Shown in pieces: positions 60,301 to 64,000 of a stretch of 64,000 nucleotides of DNA. The position numbers and the translations under genes are program-made. Under the pieces are notes generated by a model. It searched no databases and had not been told where the DNA came from. It worked only from the letters and a program-made list of their open reading frames with translations. Each line of letters begins with the position of its first letter. The stretch's first letter is position 1. The stretch is taken from positions 47,119-111,118 of the forward strand of contig CACYHA010000002.1 in the NCBI GenBank assembly GCA_902774035.1. Direction: 5' to 3'. The DNA comes from Oscillospiraceae bacterium (GTDB taxonomy: Bacteria > Bacillota > Clostridia > Oscillospirales > Acutalibacteraceae).

Positions 60301-60911
60301 GCACCGAGGCCGGCTGGAAGCCCTATAAATACTGCCTGCGCTGCAAGACGGACGACAACTATGTGTCGATCCCGGCTACCGGCCACGGCGATTATATCTA
60401 CGATTATGCCCATTCCTCCACCAGCGGCGACGGCAGCCTGCACTGGGATGCCTACACCTGCGGCCACGGCTGCGGCCTGTTCTACACGAACCTGATCGTA
60501 ACCCTGCGCGACAAGAACGGCAAGGGCATTCAGGGCGCGTATGTGACCATCACCAGCAACAAGACCGGTGCGGTCTTTGCCAGCGGCTCCACCGATAATT
60601 ACGGTGAGTTTGCCCCGTCTGCGAAGTTCACCGAAGGCACCTACAAGATCTCCGTTTCCTACGAGGACGCCAAGAACACCTATTATTCCACCTCGACCAT
60701 GACCTTCTACACCGACGAGAACCATGAGCTTCATGTGATCGAGCCGAAGATCGGCAGAACCGACTTCGCTGTGGATACCAGCGGCGGAAGCTCCGATCCC
60801 GCGCCCTCCACACCGAGCAATGTCTGCAGATGGTGCGGCGAGGTGCACACCGGCTTCTTCGGAAAGATCATCCAGTTCTTCCACAACATCCTTGTAATGT
60901 TCAGCAGATAA
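54378..60911 (+). CDS. P4: 2177-residue secreted Cys/GH-repeat protein, paralogue of P1
   Basis: Start ATG 54378 after AAGGAGG; signal peptide with hydrophobic core ALTVALAVFVLLVCWVVC and cleavage near ASA-A. The N-terminal region to about residue 330 shares IDKFGVRIGGG and YTLTVTDEYY with P1. Residues about 510-2030 are Cys/GH repeats of two kinds: the short ATCTENG...CxxCG...GH form, and a longer one (W...CTAT.xCxNxxxH...xxTC...G...YTAxFxNxxFxxQT...GHxW). A Cna-B/SpaA-like domain follows (about 2039-2125, LIVTLRDKNGKGIQGAYVTI), then a Ser/Pro linker and the tail CRWCGEVHTG with an aromatic helix IIQFFHNILVMF (2150-2177). Codons of residues about 45-190 are AT-richer than the rest of the gene, then switch abruptly, suggesting a recombined N-terminal segment. 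No LPXTG. Surface or extracellular; function unknown. Confidence 0.9.
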   Translation: MEKTMKERILHRITGALTVALAVFVLLVCWVVCTRQQASAADQISAGTYYVSVNVKCDSTSNYGAKFLYRTQTGEEYEQSVNVQNDKSWHWTYYAVSGFPVAIYLETHGNPTHYGHIYMDVRVSPNSDYTSNSITIISDAHAQNGHAGGGTIKYWYSIENDSEISHEGSGDWKGYSSRNWPGIGIKQINVNSTQKRTYKLDANGNPSNYSSWTSSGFTNDVNLNGETFTQYKIECHAIDKFGVRIGGGPSEAEMWGVATYDSFTNRTGFEQDGSFSDDGKWLIFTGTLMPDAHMASQNRNRQTVHLKVGFDYNSDPKSKEYTLTVTDEYYTTKFYDREGNLIKGSSSANGPALVPSVTGSTPRAKFNSITNSSSGIQYTYYGDTVYAPWTYNSESAEGYFVPMTKASGETMLTAAGTPKYGNTDALKAAVRKDAATYHYAWKGWTPLRDDNGNNSEAEGIRYVNSASRYDGAKTGSAAKYETARENLILQECFTKTKHTPDASDHTYCPLYAAATCTTDEKYYKCCSDSRCMYKFTIDGEGALGKNGDSTWDRLGSKTHHVWQNAPSPGPYRAYSIDDNNIVTTTDYTVPQSGITAYPETCTSDGSNGYFYCENCGKCFDYTKLDDDTDANWLKVLNPAGTEYISMDEEQVRESVKISAPGHDYQFVGWTWGTASNGDPDYTTISGEVACTHTAICTDTNPHTFTLSTTAAPTASTGTQVNNSSSRIGLTVKDATCTANGSETYLVPATENFVRITPPEGNSYRVNVAVTQAKAVVTLAKLGHDYRGAYVGTGYDRRTGTYGGHQRQCVRYAQCKSSGINLTYDGDQVTSTNPGGADPHDASTVTTSNATCQNYAVCAACGNPFGALAPHDFTPDANRIQSADTNYQEDFALTDYQGHYYACAFGCGTYGTQDGGERGTHDHTFEAELIRPASCTVNGLRKYTCTACGFEHYTTQDPDLAATGHDYTGQPVTLTDFMTGDTYNTTLTARVTCKNPNCGKYDDEGNQIPNPVADTVTETVDIAVNRVEPTCTENGVVTRTADFTDPAFVGTLLNGEPFDCHPADSSEILRATGHDWINVTVEWSADHSTCIGSAECANNPNHNVTQSARVTSLVVNEPTCTEPGTANFKANFEDESGLMYYDTFSVPKRSFQDIYNQEHMDDIGEIPANGHEWGEREYEWYGDMDNGFEGVDAYVECLNCGDSIEESVVVTSATTPATCEEDGETVWTASFTNPVFTTQTKELTLNRTGHVYNYDGATYKWTRVSGGYRCTATAVCDNDATHVDTEEVTVPGVTTDPTCTTKGKTVYTANFTNENFVQQTRQDEILALGHNWGEPDVQWVLNEEGTDYISATGTIHCANDPEDHHALNETVTLAEGKIEKRIRTAPTCDSTGLAVYKAKFTRQFGTQNNSLVIPKLSHDFGPVHEGKNNTCAAPGFRSYCICNNCQKTFIEDPVGSDNWVEASNLILYPSSEHNDENGVPFPEVTVEAKDATCTEAGTKAVVYCSGCQLIFSIDGHDTYTVTENGVEVEKPLTEKNYRYGTDKSVYVLPIDPTNHSDGTNNTLVEVPGVEATCEQTGVLHHWHCENCDKYFTDAAGTEEIHRTRTILPLVGHDWDYESSDPNHPVTYDWAPDHSTCTATVHCKNNPEHTLSETKAGTKNVVTEVTCETDGRCSFSVSFDNENFAAQTTEEMIDPAIGHDWDYTGAKYKTTYAWDGYDACVATIYCKNDKNHTITRNGEITSETETTQDCDVDGKIVYTATFPDDVKPDTKTQFLPQTGHDWDYTGETHHVTYEWSPDQSHCTAIVRCLRNPAHTTEVTVAAELVKIKVSTCTEAGKGMYEATFGYGIPKAQSEPFELAMTGHKAEHTEATPATCVEEGVYPYYYCSQCGKYFKDARCEIEIAPADIIQPKIDHTLAFHQAIEASCETVGNKQYWTCSYCGKYFSDEDGIVQIAPESVTIPARGHNWIDKEGKEPTCTEAGWKPYKYCLRCKTDDNYVSIPATGHGDYIYDYAHSSTSGDGSLHWDAYTCGHGCGLFYTNLIVTLRDKNGKGIQGAYVTITSNKTGAVFASGSTDNYGEFAPSAKFTEGTYKISVSYEDAKNTYYSTSTMTFYTDENHELHVIEPKIGRTDFAVDTSGGSSDPAPSTPSNVCRWCGEVHTGFFGKIIQFFHNILVMFSR

Positions 60912-60966
60912 CCCACCGAACGACGGGACCTTGCGTTTAGTGAGAACCGTCAAAGCATAAGAAAAC

Positions 60967-61019
60967 GAAAGCGCTTTTCGCAGAGAGCATCTGTGATTTC
61001 AGCGCTTTCTTTTCTTTTG
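60967..61019 (+). terminator. Terminator of the P4 gene
   Basis: 9-bp stem GAAAGCGCT (60967-60975) and AGCGCTTTC (61001-61009) with a 25-nt loop, followed by TTTTCTTTTGT. It begins 55 bp after the stop. Confidence 0.7.
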
Positions 61020-61105
61020 TCTGTTCGTTTATCGTGGATTCTTTATGAAAAATGACGAAAAGAACCCGGCCTTTCCATAGAAATTCACAAAACTTTATTT
61101 ACTAC

Positions 61106-61134
61106 TTGAAATTTGTGTAATTTTAGTGTAAAAT
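61106..61134 (+). promoter_or_regulatory. Promoter of the glgP gene
   Basis: TTGAAA 61106-61111, 17 bp, TAAAAT 61129-61134, in an AT-rich stretch 55 bp before the start codon. Confidence 0.75.
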
Positions 61135-61189
61135 ACACAATAGAAAGTGCAAAGAAACTGCTTTTTTTCATTTATTTTGGAGGATATAT

Positions 61190-63598
61190 ATGAATTATTC
61201 CTTAACCAAGAAGAAAGCGAAGGATCTCATCTCGGCAAAGCTGTCGCATTTCTTCGGCGTCAATCCGGAAGAGGCGAGCAATGAGCAGTACTACAAGGCT
61301 GTGGCGCTCATTGTCAACGACCTCATGCACGAGGGCATCCGTGAACACCGCAAAAAGGCCGACGCGCAGGAAGTCAAGCGCGTCTATTACCTGAGCATGG
61401 AGTTCCTGATGGGCCGTTCGCTCAAAAACAACCTCTACAACCTGAACCTGACCAAGACTTTTACCGCGGCGCTGAAGGATTTCGGCGTGAGCCTCGACAA
61501 GCTCTATGACTGCGAGCCGGACGCCGGTCTCGGCAACGGCGGTCTGGGTCGTCTTGCGGCCTGCTATCTGGACGGTCTGGCCACGCAGGGCTATTCCTCC
61601 ATGGGCTACACCATCCTTTATGAGGCCGGCATCTTCAAGCAGAAGCTTGTGGACGGCTGGCAGACCGAGGTTCCCGATTTCTGGCTGCCCGGCGGCGAGG
61701 TCTGGCTGCGCGTGCGCGAACAGGAGATGGCCGAGGTCCGTTTCGGCGGCGAGGTCATCGACCATTGGGACGCCCAGTATCACTCTGTGGAATATCAGGG
61801 CGAAACGGTGGTTTACGCCGTGCCCTACGATATGTTCGTCAGCGGCAAGGACGGCCGGGGCTACAGCCGTCTGCGTCTCTGGAGATCGAAAGCTCCTGCG
61901 CTGGATATGCGCCAGTTCGATCAGGGACACTATATGAAAGCGATCGAGCAGGCGGCGATGGCTGAGGTCATCAGCAAGGTGCTCTATCCCTCCGACAACC
62001 ATCCCGAAGGCAAGAGTCTGCGCTTGAAGCAGCAGTATTTTCTCGTGTCCGCTTCGGTGCAGGATATCGTGAAGCGCCATTTGCGCCACTACTCCACGAT
62101 GGAGAACTTTGCCGAAAAGAACGCGGTGCACATCAACGATACCCATCCCACGCTGGCGATCCCCGAGCTCATGCGCATCCTGCTGGATGAATGCGGCTAC
62201 GGCTGGGACGACGCCTGGAACATCGTGACCAAGGCTGCGGCCTACACGAACCACACCGTGATGAAGGAAGCGCTCGAGTGCTGGTCGGAGGATCTGATCC
62301 GCACATTGATCCCGCGCATCTATCAGATCATCAAGGAGATCGACAACCGTTACCGCGCTCACATCTGGAACCTGACCCATGACGGCGAAACGGTGGAGCG
62401 CATGGCAGTGATCTCCCGCGACGGCGTGGTACGCATGGCAAACCTCTGCGTGGCGGCCTGTCACAGCGTCAACGGCGTTTCCGCTCTGCACAGCCAGATC
62501 CTCAAGGACACGGTGTTCAACGATTTTTACAAGCTCACGCCCGACAAGTTCACCAACGTGACCAACGGCATCGCGCATCGCCGCTGGCTCTGCCAGGCCA
62601 ACCCGGCGCTGACTGCTTTTCTGGAAGAGACGATCGGCAAGGACTTCATCCTCAAGGCCGGCACACTGGAAAAGCTGGCCGCGTTCAGGGATGACAAGCA
62701 GGTGCTGGACCGCATCGGCGAGATCAAGCTGCACAACAAGGAGCAGTTTGCCGCCTATGTGAAAAAGCAGACCGGCGTGGAGCTGGATCCGACCTCCATT
62801 TTCGACGTGCAGGTGAAGCGTTTGCATGAATACAAGCGCCAGCATCTGAACGCCTTCCAGATCATTGCGAAATATCTGGAGATCAAAGAGCATCCCGAGC
62901 GCGACTATGTGCCGCACACCTATATCTTCGGCGCAAAGGCGGCCTCCGGCTACTTCATCGCCAAGAAGATCATCGCCTTCATTTGCGCCCTTGCGGACGT
63001 GATCAACAACGACCCCGATGTGAACGGCAAGCTGAAGATTATTTATCTGGAGGATTACAACGTCACCCTGGCGGAGCGTCTGATGCCTGCCGCCGACGTC
63101 AGTGAACAGATTTCCCTTGCCGGAACGGAAGCCAGCGGCACGGGCAATATGAAGCTGATGATCAACGGCGCGATCACCCTCGGCACGCTCGACGGCGCAA
63201 ATGTGGAGATCCACGAGGCTGTCGGCGATGACAATATGGTGCTCTTCGGCATGACGACGCCGGAGGTGGACGATCTGAAACGGAACGGCTACCAGCCGAT
63301 GAACTACTTCAACAACAACACCGAGCTGCGCCGCGTGATCGAGTTCGTGCAGATGGGCGTCGGCGGAAAGCCCTTCCCGGAGATCGGCAACACGATCATC
63401 CACCACGACCCGTATATGGTGCTCGCGGACTTTGCGGATTACCGCAACGCCCAGAAGAAGCTCGACACGCTCTGGACGAACCGCGACAACTGGAACCGCA
63501 TGTCGCTGATGAACATCGCAGGCGCCGGCCGCTTTGCCGCCGACCGCGCGATCAACGACTACGCCCGCGATATCTGGAATATCAAGCCGGTGAAATAA
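61190..63598 (+). CDS. glgP: Glycogen/maltodextrin phosphorylase
   Basis: Cytoplasmic PLP enzyme of the GT35 family that releases glucose 1-phosphate from alpha-1,4-glucans. 802 residues, normal for bacterial GlgP/MalP. Motifs: VYYLSMEFLMGRSL, the glycine-rich PDAGLGNGGLGRLAACYLD, INDTHPTLAIPELMR, NVTNGIAHRRWL, VKRLHEYKRQHLN, and the PLP lysine Lys655 in EASGTGNMKLMINGA. Start ATG 61190 after TTTGGAGG. It is followed by a HAD phosphatase 3 bp downstream, so both are probably co-transcribed. Choice between glycogen and maltodextrin as substrate cannot be made from sequence. Confidence 0.97.
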   Translation: MNYSLTKKKAKDLISAKLSHFFGVNPEEASNEQYYKAVALIVNDLMHEGIREHRKKADAQEVKRVYYLSMEFLMGRSLKNNLYNLNLTKTFTAALKDFGVSLDKLYDCEPDAGLGNGGLGRLAACYLDGLATQGYSSMGYTILYEAGIFKQKLVDGWQTEVPDFWLPGGEVWLRVREQEMAEVRFGGEVIDHWDAQYHSVEYQGETVVYAVPYDMFVSGKDGRGYSRLRLWRSKAPALDMRQFDQGHYMKAIEQAAMAEVISKVLYPSDNHPEGKSLRLKQQYFLVSASVQDIVKRHLRHYSTMENFAEKNAVHINDTHPTLAIPELMRILLDECGYGWDDAWNIVTKAAAYTNHTVMKEALECWSEDLIRTLIPRIYQIIKEIDNRYRAHIWNLTHDGETVERMAVISRDGVVRMANLCVAACHSVNGVSALHSQILKDTVFNDFYKLTPDKFTNVTNGIAHRRWLCQANPALTAFLEETIGKDFILKAGTLEKLAAFRDDKQVLDRIGEIKLHNKEQFAAYVKKQTGVELDPTSIFDVQVKRLHEYKRQHLNAFQIIAKYLEIKEHPERDYVPHTYIFGAKAASGYFIAKKIIAFICALADVINNDPDVNGKLKIIYLEDYNVTLAERLMPAADVSEQISLAGTEASGTGNMKLMINGAITLGTLDGANVEIHEAVGDDNMVLFGMTTPEVDDLKRNGYQPMNYFNNNTELRRVIEFVQMGVGGKPFPEIGNTIIHHDPYMVLADFADYRNAQKKLDTLWTNRDNWNRMSLMNIAGAGRFAADRAINDYARDIWNIKPVK

Positions 63599-63601
63599 GC
63601 T

Positions 63602-64000
63602 ATGACAAAGGCTGTGATTTTTGATTTGGACGGCACGCTGCTCAACACCCTGGACGACCTGGCAGCGGCCGTCAATTTCGCTTTGGAAACCTGCGGCTAT
63701 CCCCGCCGCACCACGGACGAAGTGCGCCGCTTCGTCGGCAACGGCGTGGTAAAGCTCATTCAGCGCGCCGCGCCGCCGGACATCAGCGCCGAAGAACGGC
63801 AGCACTGTCTGGATGTTTTTCGCGCCTATTATCTCGCCCACCTGACCGACAGCACCGCTCCCTATGCGGGCATTCTGCCGATGCTGGACGCATTGCACGC
63901 CCGGGGCGTGAAGACCGCCGTGGTGTCCAACAAGCTCCATCAAGGTGTGGTCGGGCTTTGCGGTGAGTTTTTCGGCGAGCGGCTCGACGCCTGCTTCGGC
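63602..64000 (+). CDS. HAD-family phosphatase, phosphoglycolate phosphatase-like, cut by the window end
   Basis: First 133 codons only. Starts ATG 63602, three bases after the glgP stop, with no clear ribosome binding site of its own, so translation is probably coupled. HAD motif I is FDLDGTLLNTL and motif II is VVSNK. The helical cap region between them, including FVGNGVVKLIQRA, is typical of Gph/PGP-type (or beta-phosphoglucomutase-related) HAD enzymes. The place next to a phosphorylase makes a sugar-phosphate substrate thinkable, but this is inference; the C-terminal motifs lie outside the window. Confidence 0.9.
   Translation, partial: MTKAVIFDLDGTLLNTLDDLAAAVNFALETCGYPRRTTDEVRRFVGNGVVKLIQRAAPPDISAEERQHCLDVFRAYYLAHLTDSTAPYAGILPMLDALHARGVKTAVVSNKLHQGVVGLCGEFFGERLDACFG

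Overview
The window looks like a chromosome segment of a moderately GC-rich Clostridia bacterium, probably of the Oscillospirales/Ruminococcaceae type. This rests on strong AGGAGG-type ribosome binding sites, sigma-A promoters with 17-bp spacers, a tryptophan T-box, an adjacent zapA and U32 peptidase pair, and very large secreted proteins built from the cysteine/GH, InlB-type and fibronectin modules common in this group. There are no rRNA or tRNA genes, no CRISPR array and no intact prophage.

Left part (0-11 kb): the 3' part of a soluble FtsH-like AAA+/M41 protease with a receiver-like N-terminal region; a small exported FnIII protein; an iron-type alcohol dehydrogenase on the minus strand; a minus-strand operon zapA - U32 peptidase - dCMP deaminase; a truncated IS3-family element; and a stand-alone trpB2-type tryptophan synthase beta gene behind a T-box whose specifier codon reads UGG (Trp).

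Central part (11-61 kb): four consecutive plus-strand genes for secreted proteins, called P1 to P4 here: 2628, 10,237, 860 and 2177 residues. Each has a signal peptide and its own promoter. P2 alone fills 48% of the window. It has at least twelve copies of a leucine-rich helical unit marked by GYxxAIIPLLEALG and PxxTLLxxLxxLxYFI...NLLAP blocks, spaced 474-957 residues apart. P1 and P4 are paralogues in promoter, N-terminal domain, Cys/GH repeats, Cna-B-like domain and C-terminal tail. P3 carries the same Cys/GH repeats. A third module, rich in Tyr and Thr with DxxGN hairpins, is found in both P1 and P2. In P1 it splits two unrelated host domains; in P2 it sits at different loops of the repeat unit. 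No sortase substrate signal is present. P1, P4 and P2 instead end in a short aromatic amphipathic segment. This cluster is the most likely undescribed system here. Its function cannot be read from the sequence, but a surface or extracellular role is clear.

Right part (61-64 kb): glycogen/maltodextrin phosphorylase, followed 3 bp later by a HAD-family phosphatase that runs off the window.

The gaps inside the cluster (19.0-20.0 kb and 53.6-54.4 kb) hold hairpin-forming dispersed repeats, one pair of which is present in inverted orientation. Strong codon bias (almost no TTA, CTA or TCA codons) creates very long false antisense reading frames across P1, P2 and P4.
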